From Legionella moravica DSM 19234 (lineage in GTDB: Bacteria; Pseudomonadota; Gammaproteobacteria; Legionellales; Legionellaceae), in the NCBI RefSeq assembly GCF_000423305.1, contig NZ_KE384004.1, positions 39,903 through 103,902 of the forward strand: a stretch of DNA of 64,000 bases, in the 5' to 3' direction. The position numbers were made by a program, and so were the translations under genes. Positions 19,558-27,442 of the stretch are shown here, piece after piece. Numbering within the stretch: position 1 is the first letter of the stretch; each line of letters opens with the position of its first letter. The notes beneath the pieces were generated by a model. That model worked only from the letters and a program-made list of their open reading frames with translations. It searched no databases and had not been told where the DNA came from.

Positions 19558-20871
19558 TTAAGAATCCGGAGATATGGCTTGCCCGCCTTTCATGACAAAT
19601 TTGATCCGTTGCAAGGTTGATATATCCATAAGCGGATCACCACTGACTGCTATTAAATCAGCAAACTTACCAACCTCAATACTCCCTACATCATCAGACC
19701 AACCCAACAAAGCTGCTGCAGAAACTGTAGCTGCCTGAATGGCTTCCAGTGGGCTTAAGCCCCTGCGTGTCATGGAGAGAAGCTCTTCGGCATTTTTTCC
19801 ATGGCGATCCAGAGAAGTAGGATCGGAGCCACTGGCTATTTTAACTCCAATCTGTCTTGCAAGAGTCATCATCTGATTTTTTGTTTTGAGTAACATCTGC
19901 ATTTTATCAGAGGCAGGTGCCTTGGCTATCTTGGCATCCAGACCTGACAGGGTAGGAACCAGGTAAACGTTTTTTTGTTTCATCATCTCCAGATTGTTAT
20001 GGTCAGCCCGGTTGCCATGTTCTATGGAATCCACGCCGCTTATCAAGGCATTGCGTATTCCCTCAACTGTCGTTGCATGGGCTGCTACCTTGCGCCGGGC
20101 TTTATGGGCTTCCTCAACAATAACCTGCATTTCAACTATGGTAAGGGTTGGATAATCCCAGTCTGCAAATATTTTTATTATATCTGCACCATGGCCAATC
20201 TGTTCACGTACTGCACGTCTAGCTTCTTCGACACCGCTTATCATCTGGGCTCCCATAGGAAAACTGACAAAATCAGGAGAAATACCAAATGGATGATATT
20301 GGCCAACAGCAGCAATACCACGTGTTGCCACCTGGATACGAGGACCAGGAATGAGACCTTCGTTAATGGCATCGCGCAATGCAATATCAGCATATCCAGA
20401 ACCTTCATTTTCAAGATCCCGCACGGTTGTAAATCCTGCTTCCAGTGTTGCCCGTGCATTGGCAGCACCTTCCAGAGCCCTATACGCCAGTGATTTGGTC
20501 GTAAGATTCTCTGCATACCCATCATTTCCATCAGGAATTCTTGCCAAAAGATGTGTATGACAATCAATAAGCCCTGGCAATACCGTCACATTACCCAAAT
20601 CAAGGTGTCTCGCCGATGCTGGAGCCCATTTCAAAATATTGGCTGTCCTGCCCACAGCCTTTATACGCTCATTTTCAATCCAGATTGCAGCGCCCTTGAG
20701 ATACACACCATTCCGAACATCCAGAATCCTCGCAGCCTGCAGTATCACAGGCGTATTCTGTTGGGGTTGCATGGCGTGTAAGGAATGCAACTGTACCATA
20801 AACAAAAGAATGAAAATAAAAAGTAAAAGCCATGGCTTATTGTAAAAGGAACAAAGTAGTGTTTTAGTCAT
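19558..20871 (-). CDS. Exported metal-dependent amidohydrolase (imidazolonepropionase/prolidase-like)
   Basis: 437 residues from the ATG at 20871 (AGGAG 5 nt upstream); an upstream ATG at 20904 has no site. A signal peptide or anchor (PWLLLFIFILLFMVQLHSLHAMQ) is followed by the amidohydrolase fold: VLPGLIDCHTHLLARIP with the metal-binding HxH, a TTVRDLENEG loop, AAHATTVEGI and SIEHGNRAD histidines, and the metal Asp in KIASGSDPTSLDRHGKNAEE. The closest family is the subtype IIIb Xaa-Pro dipeptidase/organophosphate-acid-anhydrolase-like group, acting in the periplasm. The exact substrate is unknown. Confidence 0.88.
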   Translation of the reverse strand: MTKTLLCSFYNKPWLLLFIFILLFMVQLHSLHAMQPQQNTPVILQAARILDVRNGVYLKGAAIWIENERIKAVGRTANILKWAPASARHLDLGNVTVLPGLIDCHTHLLARIPDGNDGYAENLTTKSLAYRALEGAANARATLEAGFTTVRDLENEGSGYADIALRDAINEGLIPGPRIQVATRGIAAVGQYHPFGISPDFVSFPMGAQMISGVEEARRAVREQIGHGADIIKIFADWDYPTLTIVEMQVIVEEAHKARRKVAAHATTVEGIRNALISGVDSIEHGNRADHNNLEMMKQKNVYLVPTLSGLDAKIAKAPASDKMQMLLKTKNQMMTLARQIGVKIASGSDPTSLDRHGKNAEELLSMTRRGLSPLEAIQAATVSAAALLGWSDDVGSIEVGKFADLIAVSGDPLMDISTLQRIKFVMKGGQAISPDS

Positions 20872-21386
20872 ATTGCTCCTGCACCTAGACGACTTATGAT
20901 TCAAGCTAACATCCTTGTAGAGAAAAGGGTTTCAAGTTTTGTCGACTCATAGGAAAATGTCAATGAACTTGATTAGGTTTTAGGTCAGTACGTGCTGCAA
21001 CATTAAAAGTAACTCGATAAAAATTTAAAATGGAATGAAGTAATAGTACATATATGGCATTTTAAAAAATCTAATCAGTTTGCTAAAGGGTTACATAGAA
21101 AGAGGAAATTGATTCCAAGAAGTGAGTGTTCAGCATTTGGGAAATATATTATAAATCAATGGGTTAATTGGGGGTGGCGGCTATTTAATTGGATAATCAA
21201 TGGCTTGTATTTAAAGGGTTATTTTTATGATTGATAAAAATATACCCCCAAATGTACCCCCGTGAGCCATTGGTCTAAATAGGAAATCACTTTTTTGCTG
21301 AGATCCGCAATTACATAATCACGACTATATATTAGGCAAGTCAGTTAGCGGGGAGGTTTCTATAGATCAACTCTCCTATCTATTAT
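20872..21386. other. AT-rich intergenic region containing att-like scar B
   Basis: 515 bp without a supportable gene. At 21162-21190, TTAATTGGGGGTGGCGG resembles the sequence at the ssrA 3' junction, then GGCGGCTATTTAAT (21176-21189) matches scar A exactly. Tandem TACCCCC repeats follow at 21243 and 21255 (12-bp period). It is read as another decayed integration end; together with scar A it brackets the SGNH and amidohydrolase genes. Confidence 0.45.
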
Positions 21387-22139
21387 TCACTTAGAAATTT
21401 GCATATTTTCGAAATAATGTACACCTAGAGAATAAGTCCCTACACTGCCTTCAAATACGTCATTATACCAGTATAATTTTATACCTTTTGCTGTTTCACT
21501 GCTCATGGGTAGAAATGCACCGTCAGGCTCAGAATGCATGAAAAAATCACCAAGTTTACTGTTACAATTTTTACAGTGATTCATGTAGTAACTTTCAGAC
21601 GATTGCTTGCTAAAATCAAAATAGTAGCAAGAAGTAAATCTATGGATAATCTCTATACATTTTTCATTCATAAAGCTAGCGAAGCTTACGATTGATTTGT
21701 AATTTCTATCGATCCAAATCATATTATCATTTTCTTCATCGTCTTCATCCTCATATTCTTTTGTTTGATGGTTTTCAGGCAAAAGAAAAGCAAATACTGG
21801 TGTACCCTGTTTACATTTCCAACATGATTCTAAAGACTCAACTATAAAAAATCCTACTGAACGGATATTGGCATCAGCATTTTTAGCATTATTTTGAGGT
21901 GTCCATTTTTCAAAATTACTCTGATTGAGTCCATGGGGAACATACCATGATTTTTTTATTGGATCCCATTTTGCTCCTAGCTCTTTTGCTAAATCTTTTT
22001 CCGAATAAGGAACGTTTATATAAAATTTTTCCTCATTTCTAAAAACTGAGTTTTGTTGTAATGGCTCAGCCTCTTTTGCTATAGAGGGCGGGACTATTAC
22101 ATTTTGTTTTGAAAAAAATTTTTTGATTAATTCCAACAT
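21387..22139 (-). CDS. DUF5710-domain protein
   Basis: 250 residues, start after GGAA 7 nt upstream. The segment FYINVPYSEKDLAKELGAKWDPIKKSWYVP (about 38-67) is the short DUF5710 motif found in plasmid primases and mobile-element proteins, which may bind nucleic acid. Two CxxC pairs (CWKCKQG, about 111-114; CKNCNSK, near 189-192) could bind zinc. An acidic stretch (EYEDEDDEENDN) lies between. Function unknown; the motif points to a mobile-element origin. Confidence 0.7.
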   Translation of the reverse strand: MLELIKKFFSKQNVIVPPSIAKEAEPLQQNSVFRNEEKFYINVPYSEKDLAKELGAKWDPIKKSWYVPHGLNQSNFEKWTPQNNAKNADANIRSVGFFIVESLESCWKCKQGTPVFAFLLPENHQTKEYEDEDDEENDNMIWIDRNYKSIVSFASFMNEKCIEIIHRFTSCYYFDFSKQSSESYYMNHCKNCNSKLGDFFMHSEPDGAFLPMSSETAKGIKLYWYNDVFEGSVGTYSLGVHYFENMQISK

Positions 22140-22219
22140 CTTAATTTCCCTAGAATATCCTTGTTTGAATTCGTAACCATCTTGTGCCTTTCGTTTCTTT
22201 TAAAAAACGCATCACAAAC

Positions 22220-23080
22220 TTAAAGCCCATCTGGTTTTTTTAAAGACTTTTTATCTTCCGAGGCTAAACGAAGTTCGACTTTTTTAACATCCTCTGCAGG
22301 GGCAAGTGTTTCTGGACGGATACCCCGTTCTAGAAGTGTTTTACGAACTACTTCGTTATTGGTGATATGCTCACGAGAAATCTCGTTTCCTGTGTTCATC
22401 CCATGCTCCCTTGCATTAAAAATAGTAATTTCGGTGGCAAAGTCTTTTGCTTTTAAAATAATGGTAGGGGCAAAGTCAGCGAGAGGACGACTTTCAGGTA
22501 CTTTCCAGTGAGCCTTCATAGCTTGTGTTGATTTATTAAACAGAGCCTGATCTCCTTTGCTACGAATGACAGCAAAGTTTTGGTTGCCTCCAGTTTGTTC
22601 ATAGATAACTTGAGAAAGCTCTTTCTCTGTTTCCGATAATTTTTTGCGAGCTAAAACGCGCTCAGCTTCAAGGAGTCGTTGTTCAATTAGCTCCGCTCGC
22701 CGTGTTTGGATTGCAAAGTAAGTTTGAGCAAAAGCTATTTCTTGTTTTTTAGGGTCGCCATTTTGAGCAATAAGATAACACGCATAACGCGTTAACATGA
22801 GGTCATCAACTTCCCGCTGACTTCCTGAGCCAAGAGAAACCATTTTGTTGACGTTAACAAAATGGTCGGCAATCTTATGTCCCGATATTTCACAAGCCGT
22901 TTTAGCTTTTTCAAGAACCCTAGTAAAATTTCTCCACTCGTCATAACCAAGAAGCTGTTGTAAATCCCGTGCTAACCAAAACTCAACGCTTTCATCCGTT
23001 TGTTGGGCATGCATCTCAAAATTTTTTGTTAGGGTATTAATGACATCTATTTTCATAAAATTCTTTATTGAATTTGGCAT
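22220..23080 (-). CDS. dinD: DinD-like DNA-damage-inducible protein
   Basis: About 286 residues from the ATG at 23080; the start is uncertain (TTG at 23095 or ATG at 23056 are alternatives). Strong DinD blocks: WLARDLQQLLGYDEWRNF, KAKTACEISGHKIADHFV, LTRYACYLIAQNGDPKKQEI and AQTYFAIQTRRAEL. In E. coli, DinD is LexA-regulated and inhibits RecA-mediated strand exchange. The N-terminal part is a BRO/ANT-like antirepressor domain. Its position among restriction and transposon debris suggests mobile-element origin. Confidence 0.88.
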   Translation of the reverse strand: MPNSIKNFMKIDVINTLTKNFEMHAQQTDESVEFWLARDLQQLLGYDEWRNFTRVLEKAKTACEISGHKIADHFVNVNKMVSLGSGSQREVDDLMLTRYACYLIAQNGDPKKQEIAFAQTYFAIQTRRAELIEQRLLEAERVLARKKLSETEKELSQVIYEQTGGNQNFAVIRSKGDQALFNKSTQAMKAHWKVPESRPLADFAPTIILKAKDFATEITIFNAREHGMNTGNEISREHITNNEVVRKTLLERGIRPETLAPAEDVKKVELRLASEDKKSLKKPDGL

Positions 23081-23398
23081 GGTTATGATTTTCAACGATA
23101 AACCTCATTGAATCAATGGGTGTTTAATTAGTTTTGATTTTACTTGGTACACAAATTTATTTTCTTCAATTTAGGGGCAGAGAGAATTAAACCATTTTTT
23201 AATCAAATTACTCACTAAATATATTGCAGCATAGTTGAAATCTTTCGATTGAATCATAAGCCTCATTTATTCCATAATCTAGAATCTAGAATAACAACGC
23301 CAATTTGGGACATATAATCTCAATAATTCGCCTTTAATCAACATACAAAAGAGATTTATCATTGCCAACTTTTATATTGATAGTGAATCGGTACTTAA
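23081..23398. other. Intergenic, nothing supported
   Basis: 318 bp, very AT-rich. No gene, repeat copy or convincing operator was found. It lies between dinD and the methylase remnant and is probably decayed DNA. Confidence 0.5.
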
Positions 23399-23632
23399 TT
23401 AAATTTTTGAAGTGTTTTCAATTAAATTTATTTCCTCACCAGTAAGGCCATATAATTCATAAACAGCTTTATCAATTTTCTCATCAGTTTGGTCAATGAG
23501 CTTTTGAAGCTCTAGAATATTTGATTTTTTGCTTTCAAAATAATCTAGCTGTGTATTCCGTAGCGAAATGACCACCAATTCCGGTCGTATTTGCTCACCA
23601 CCAACACTCACGATAAGACAATTTTTATACAC
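23399..23632 (-). pseudogene. C-terminal remnant of an N6-adenine methylase/type IIG restriction protein
   Basis: 77 residues. The end (ILELQKLIDQTDEKIDKAVY ELYGLTGEEINLIE) is the typical C-terminus of Eco57I/TaqI-like methylases, and the preceding PELVVISLRNTQLDYFESKK looks like the tail of a specificity domain. The catalytic part is missing because the IS21-type remnant begins immediately upstream, at about 23641. Confidence 0.65.
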
Positions 23633-23678
23633 TATTCGTCTTGTGATCCAAGGCGAGATTATCGTGAGACCATTAAGT

Positions 23679-24137
23679 ATGCGAAAAATTCAAGAAGTAT
23701 TTCGACAGCATGAACAAGGACACAGTAACCGTGACATTGGGCGAAGCCTCAATATCAGTTCAGGAACTGTATCCAACTACCTATATCGTGCACGTTTAGC
23801 TGGACTAACCTTAGCCGAGGCACTTTCTCTGGGTGAGCAGGAGCTGTATGAGCGCTTGTTTTTACCTTCAAAAGCCAGTTCAACCCGGCGTGTTCTGCCG
23901 GACTGGGAGTGCATCCATGCGGAGCTGCGCAAAAAAGGGATGACGTTAATGGTACTGTGGCGAGAATACCGGGAATGTCATCCAGATGGTGTGGGTTATA
24001 GCCAGTTTTGTGACCGTTATAAGCGTTATATCAAGCAAATCAGCCCCGTCATGCGACAGGTTCATAAAGCTGGAGAAAAGGTTTTTGTTGATTATGCGGG
24101 TATGACTGTTCCATGGATAGAGCCGTCTACGAAATAG
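23679..24137 (+). pseudogene. Truncated IS21-family transposase (IstA N-terminus)
   Basis: From the ATG at 23679, about 152 residues. The helix-turn-helix region (MRKIQEVFRQHEQGHSNRDI, then GRSLNISSGTVSNYL) and the start of the DDE core (VFVDYAGMTVPWI, first Asp) are clear. The frame ends where REP-type sequence begins, so the rest of istA and all of istB are lost. The element start near 23641 cuts the methylase remnant. Confidence 0.85.
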
Positions 24138-24155
24138 AGAGTCATACGAAATAGA

Positions 24156-24169
24156 GGGTCAGATCTTGC
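24156..24169 (+). repeat. REP, left end of RAYT unit
   Basis: GGGTCAGATCTTGC. The TGA stop of the RAYT gene lies inside this repeat. With the inverted copy at 25135-25148 it brackets the transposase gene. Confidence 0.85.
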
Positions 24170-25025
24170 CCTTTGCCTCTCGCATATAATGTTGTTTTAT
24201 AATTCTACTAATTCTTGAATAATGAAGCCCAAAATATTTTCCAATTTCCTTCATAGAATACAATCCACTTTTATATAAACTATATATTGCCTCATCTCGA
24301 TTGTCTGACATTCGTTCATATTCTTCAATTGCAATGCCTTCAATTAAATCAGGTAAATGAGTCCTGGATATATCTGTAAAATCAATTGTAGGCTTAACAT
24401 AGCTCACTGCCCTGGAAATAAACTCATCCGAACCAAGATATATTTGATGCTTTAGATCAAGCAACGGACTTTTCTTACTTAAACCAGCATCAACGAATTG
24501 TTCATAGTTTATTAATGCCTCTGATTTAATAGAACCAAATGATGATAAAAGCCAATCAACAGTCAGCCATGATGGAACTAATGCTCTACCGCTTGTTGCT
24601 AAATAACTACTCCAATGCCACTCATCTGCCTTTTCAACCATCTTTGCTCTAACAGGATTTAATACTATGTAACGAGACAACTCCAATAGATAACTGTCTT
24701 TCTCAACCAGTATAGATTTATAGCGACCTTGCAGGACGTGCCCAATACGCTTGTGTGATGTATTAAATTTCTGAGTGTATACACCGTTTAGGTAACGCAT
24801 TCCTTTTGAAAGATTACCGAGCGGAGTTTCAATCAGTAAATGGTAATGATTTGTCATTAGACAATACGAATGGCATAACCACTGGTATTTTAAACAAACA
24901 TCACCCAAAATAGATAAAAAATTTTCTCTGTCTTCATCTGATAAATAGATAGCCTCTTTTCTATTACCTCGACTGGTGATGTGATAGAGCCCACCAGCAA
25001 ACTCAATGCGCAAAGGTCTTGCCAT
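24159..25025 (-). CDS. REP-associated tyrosine transposase (RAYT, Y1 HUH)
   Basis: 288 residues. The N-terminal signature MARPLRIEFAGGLYHITSRG, the HUH motif in LMTNHYHLLIETP (His-Tyr-His) and the downstream catalytic tyrosine region (GRYKSILVEKDSYLLELSRY) are intact, so it is probably active. The C-terminal part adds a helix-turn-helix-like segment (SMKEIGKYFGLHYSRISRII). RAYTs cut and join single-stranded DNA at REP hairpins. The gene lies between inverted REPs, and at least three more REP sites occur between 16.7 and 19.5 kb. Confidence 0.93.
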   Translation of the reverse strand: MARPLRIEFAGGLYHITSRGNRKEAIYLSDEDRENFLSILGDVCLKYQWLCHSYCLMTNHYHLLIETPLGNLSKGMRYLNGVYTQKFNTSHKRIGHVLQGRYKSILVEKDSYLLELSRYIVLNPVRAKMVEKADEWHWSSYLATSGRALVPSWLTVDWLLSSFGSIKSEALINYEQFVDAGLSKKSPLLDLKHQIYLGSDEFISRAVSYVKPTIDFTDISRTHLPDLIEGIAIEEYERMSDNRDEAIYSLYKSGLYSMKEIGKYFGLHYSRISRIIKQHYMREAKGKI

Positions 25026-25134
25026 CGCTAATCCAGGACTTGCTTGATTCCTTTTAAAAGAAAATTAATGCATTGGGAAATAATTATCAAGAGTTCATTC
25101 CAAGCTTGCTGACATTTATGGATTAAGGCAAAAA

Positions 25135-25148
25135 GCAAGATCTGACCC
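25135..25148 (-). repeat. REP, right end of RAYT unit
   Basis: GCAAGATCTGACCC is the exact inverse of the left REP. It is preceded by TTTATGGATTAAGGCAAA, which also occurs in the REPIN at 17515-17531 and so marks the conserved right end. Confidence 0.85.
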
Positions 25149-25235
25149 CTCGGTGCTCTGTGCTATTCGCGAATTACAAATAGTCCATTCTAAATTCTAG
25201 AATATGGAATAGTATAACTCACAATCACAGAAAAT

Positions 25236-25263
25236 TTGTCTCTCTTAAAAATGGTGTTATAAT
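25236..25263 (+). promoter_or_regulatory. Sigma-70 promoter upstream of the AbiF-like locus
   Basis: TTGTCT (25236-25241) and TATAAT (25258-25263) with a 16-bp spacer. Transcription would start near 25270, directly before the structured RNA. Confidence 0.7.
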
Positions 25264-25269
25264 ATAGAT

Positions 25270-25321
25270 AACACGGCCCGCTCCTCTTCATTGAAAAATG
25301 TACGAGTGGGTTTTCTTTTTT
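25270..25321 (+). ncRNA. Candidate abiF-motif RNA
   Basis: CCCGCTC (25277-25283) pairs with GAGTGGG (25304-25310) in a 7-bp stem with one G-U; the loop holds a smaller CAT/ATG hairpin. TTTTCTTTTTT follows immediately, giving an intrinsic terminator 12 nt before the AbiF-like start. A conserved abiF RNA motif upstream of abiF genes is known from comparative RNA surveys. I identify it by position and form only; it may act as an RNA antitoxin. Confidence 0.6.
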
Positions 25322-25332
25322 GTATAAGTTGC

Positions 25333-26310
25333 ATGATGCCACGTTATAACAAACCGCACCTAACATTTGAAGATCAACTCGAACTATTGAAATCTCGTGG
25401 TCTAGAAGTAACCAATGACAGTGTAGCATTGGAATACCTTCGTCGTTTGGGCTACTACCGATTAAGTGGTTATTGGTATCCCCTCCGCAAACTAATTCCT
25501 TTAACTGATCAACAAACAAAATTGGTAAGGCCTCGGCGTTCTGATGAATTTGTACAGGGTGCGCGTTTTCAAGATGTTGTTGCCTTATATGTTTTCGACA
25601 AAAAATTACGTTTACTGATACTGGATGCTATTGAGCGAATAGAAGTAGCCTTCAGAGTAGACATAGCCTATCTTCTCGGGGAAAAGGATCCATTTGCTTA
25701 TACTAACCCTGATTTATTACACGGGCATTTCACCAAAAAGATTGATCTCAAGACTGGTAAAACAAAATACGAAGAATGGCTTTCTAAGCACGAACAACTG
25801 ATAAAACGCTCTAAAGAAGATTTTGTAGAGCATTATAAAGAAAAATACGGCTTGCCATTACCTATATGGGTTGCCATCGAGTTGTGGGACTTCGGCCTTT
25901 TGTCAGTATTTTATAAAGGCATGGCTGTAAAAGATAAAGCTATCATTGCGCAAAAATACAACATTCATGATTGGCAGGTCATGGAAAGCTGGTTACGCAC
26001 ATTAAACTACGTCCGGAATGTAGTTGCACATCATAGTCGTTTATGGAATAGAAACTTAATTGACCAACCTAAACTTACTAAAGCAGGGACAATGCCTGCT
26101 TTCGATCCATTTATTGGCAATACAAATACGACATCCAGGGTATATATCGTGCTAGGTATTTTGGCACATTACATGAAAATAATTTGTCCTCGATCGACCT
26201 GGTCAAAGCGTGTCGTGGAATTGATGAACTCTTTTCCAAGCTCTAATTATATAACCATTCAAGATATGGGGTTTCCCAATGAATGGGCACAGCAAGAATT
26301 CTGGCAATAA
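25333..26310 (+). CDS. AbiF/AbiD-like (Abi_2 superfamily) HEPN abortive-infection protein
   Basis: About 325 residues from ATGATG at 25333/25336; the frame is open to 25291 but that would run through the RNA terminator. MPRYNKPHLTFEDQLELLKS and YLRRLGYYRLSGYWYPLRK are the Abi_2 N-terminal signature. LNYVRNVVAHHSRLWNR carries the R-x4-H HEPN ribonuclease motif. Such proteins kill or arrest phage-infected cells and can work as toxins restrained by an upstream RNA, which fits the structured RNA and promoter just before it. It lies outside the ssrA element, in the debris zone. Confidence 0.9.
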   Translation: MMPRYNKPHLTFEDQLELLKSRGLEVTNDSVALEYLRRLGYYRLSGYWYPLRKLIPLTDQQTKLVRPRRSDEFVQGARFQDVVALYVFDKKLRLLILDAIERIEVAFRVDIAYLLGEKDPFAYTNPDLLHGHFTKKIDLKTGKTKYEEWLSKHEQLIKRSKEDFVEHYKEKYGLPLPIWVAIELWDFGLLSVFYKGMAVKDKAIIAQKYNIHDWQVMESWLRTLNYVRNVVAHHSRLWNRNLIDQPKLTKAGTMPAFDPFIGNTNTTSRVYIVLGILAHYMKIICPRSTWSKRVVELMNSFPSSNYITIQDMGFPNEWAQQEFWQ

Positions 26311-26474
26311 GCTGTAATTTTATAGCTGAGCCATTTTGCCAATCTTAGCAATGCATCCTATTGATCCCCGTTGAAAGAACATGATCTCAGGATACTTTTG
26401 CTTTCAAGGCTATTCCCTCCCTATTAGCTATATTTTTCTTTATGAAGGCTTAGATGTTATTTGAAAGGGAAACA

Positions 26475-26786
26475 ATGATGGCATCGAAGTTCATTAAATC
26501 AAAATTCAAGCTGGCATGTGAATGCCCAACAAAACTCTATTACGTTGATAAACCATAAGATGCCAATCAATTGATGGAGGACTCCTTTTTAAAAGCATTA
26601 GCTGAAGGTGGTTATCAAGTAGAAGCTTTAGCAGGATGCTATTTTTCAGAAGGCATATTCGAAACTACAGAAAAAAACCAATCCAACCATAAGGCAATAA
26701 AATGTTTACTAGGAAATGAGGCTATTACGCTTTTTGAACAAGTACCAGAGTCATTGTTGACGTGCTTCATCTCTGGCAGCAGATAA
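26475..26786 (+). pseudogene. Broken DUF2779-like gene (N-terminal fragment)
   Basis: Reading from the ATG at 26475 gives ASKFIKSKFKLACECPTKLY, VDKP, then an in-frame TAA at 26556 where a tyrosine codon is expected, then DANQLMEDSFLKALAEGGYQ and VEALAGCYF. This is the N-terminus of DUF2779-type nuclease-fold proteins (several hundred residues). Only about 100 codons remain before a stop at 26786, so it is both nonsense-mutated and truncated. Confidence 0.6.
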
Positions 26787-26788
26787 GC

Positions 26789-26965
26789 TCACATCAGAAA
26801 AGCACCAAAAGAAAGTTTTTTCTCAACACCCGGAAAGCGATACTTAAATTTCCAAAGCTTCGAGCCATTAGGATTGATTAATAAATATAAACCCTTCTCA
26901 TCTGCCATCTCATAAGGCTTCTCTTTAGGTTTAGCGCTCTTTATTTCAACAACAGTTAGGGTCAT
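26789..26965 (-). pseudogene. Integrase stump (DUF4102 arm-binding domain)
   Basis: 58 codons, ATG at 26965 and TGA at 26789. MTLTVVEIKSAKPKEKPYEM then DEKGLYLLINPNGSKLWKFK is the N-terminal arm-type DNA-binding domain of P4-like tyrosine integrases (normally about 400 residues). The catalytic domain is gone. It starts about 160 bp from the ssrA-derived repeat at 27124, so it is probably left from an earlier island at this site. Confidence 0.8.
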
Positions 26966-27123
26966 GGGGACCTCGTCTTTTTACAATCACATAAAGCCCC
27001 TAAATAAGCCCCACTTTTCGGTAGGCTCTTGGGGCTTTTATGGATTTTATAAGACGAAAATTATATAAAAAGCCTTTATTTCAAGGCTTATAAGATGTTT
27101 TTGGATGTCTTAGGTATTCAATA
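26966..27123. other. Region beside attL with hairpin
   Basis: AAAGCCCC (26993-27000) pairs with GGGGCTTT (27031-27038) around a loop containing a second AAGCCCC. This is likely a terminator-like structure of an earlier element, or the native sequence once downstream of ssrA. Confidence 0.4.
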
Positions 27124-27151
27124 TGGTGGAGGCGGCGGGAATCGAACCCGC
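27124..27151. repeat. attL: copy of the ssrA 3' end
   Basis: 28-bp exact copy of 63310-63337, starting TGGTGGAGGCGGCGGG. The sequence to the right does not fold into a tRNA or tmRNA and lacks the complementary acceptor strand, so this is a displaced attachment site and not a gene. Tandem TGGTGCC arm-like repeats lie inside at 27278 and 27289. Confidence 0.92.
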
Positions 27152-27277
27152 TACCATGCATTTAGCTCTTTTCATGAAATACTATCAAAGACCATGAAAA
27201 ACTACGCTAATTATGAGTTATCGCACTTTCTCAAAAATGCACCATGTTGTCTTTCATAGTCTGAAATTGTCTTCAGA

Positions 27278-27295
27278 TGGTGCCGTTTTGGTGCC
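27278..27295 (+). repeat. Integrase arm-site-like direct repeat, left end
   Basis: TGGTGCC at 27278-27284 and 27289-27295 (11-bp period). The same heptamer pair occurs with the same period and strand near the right end (63244, 63255). The surrounding 27152-27442 holds no gene. Confidence 0.65.
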
Positions 27296-27442
27296 TTTTT
27301 AATTTGGCTCACAATTTCATAGCAATCAAACAACAGTCAAACAAATTATATCTACTAACATCTTGTAAAACCTAGCTTTTCACAAAAAATTTAATAAAAA
27401 TGTTGTCAACCAATCAAACAACAGTCAAACAAATTAATCTAT

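Noticed and set aside
24159..25025. IS200/IS605 tnpA
   Set aside because: Size, N-terminal signature and flanking REPs fit RAYT, not the shorter IS200 TnpA; no tnpB is present.
27124..27210. Possible tRNA gene at attL
   Set aside because: Only the T-arm and acceptor 3' strand are present; no matching 5' acceptor or anticodon arm follows. It is the displaced ssrA 3' end.
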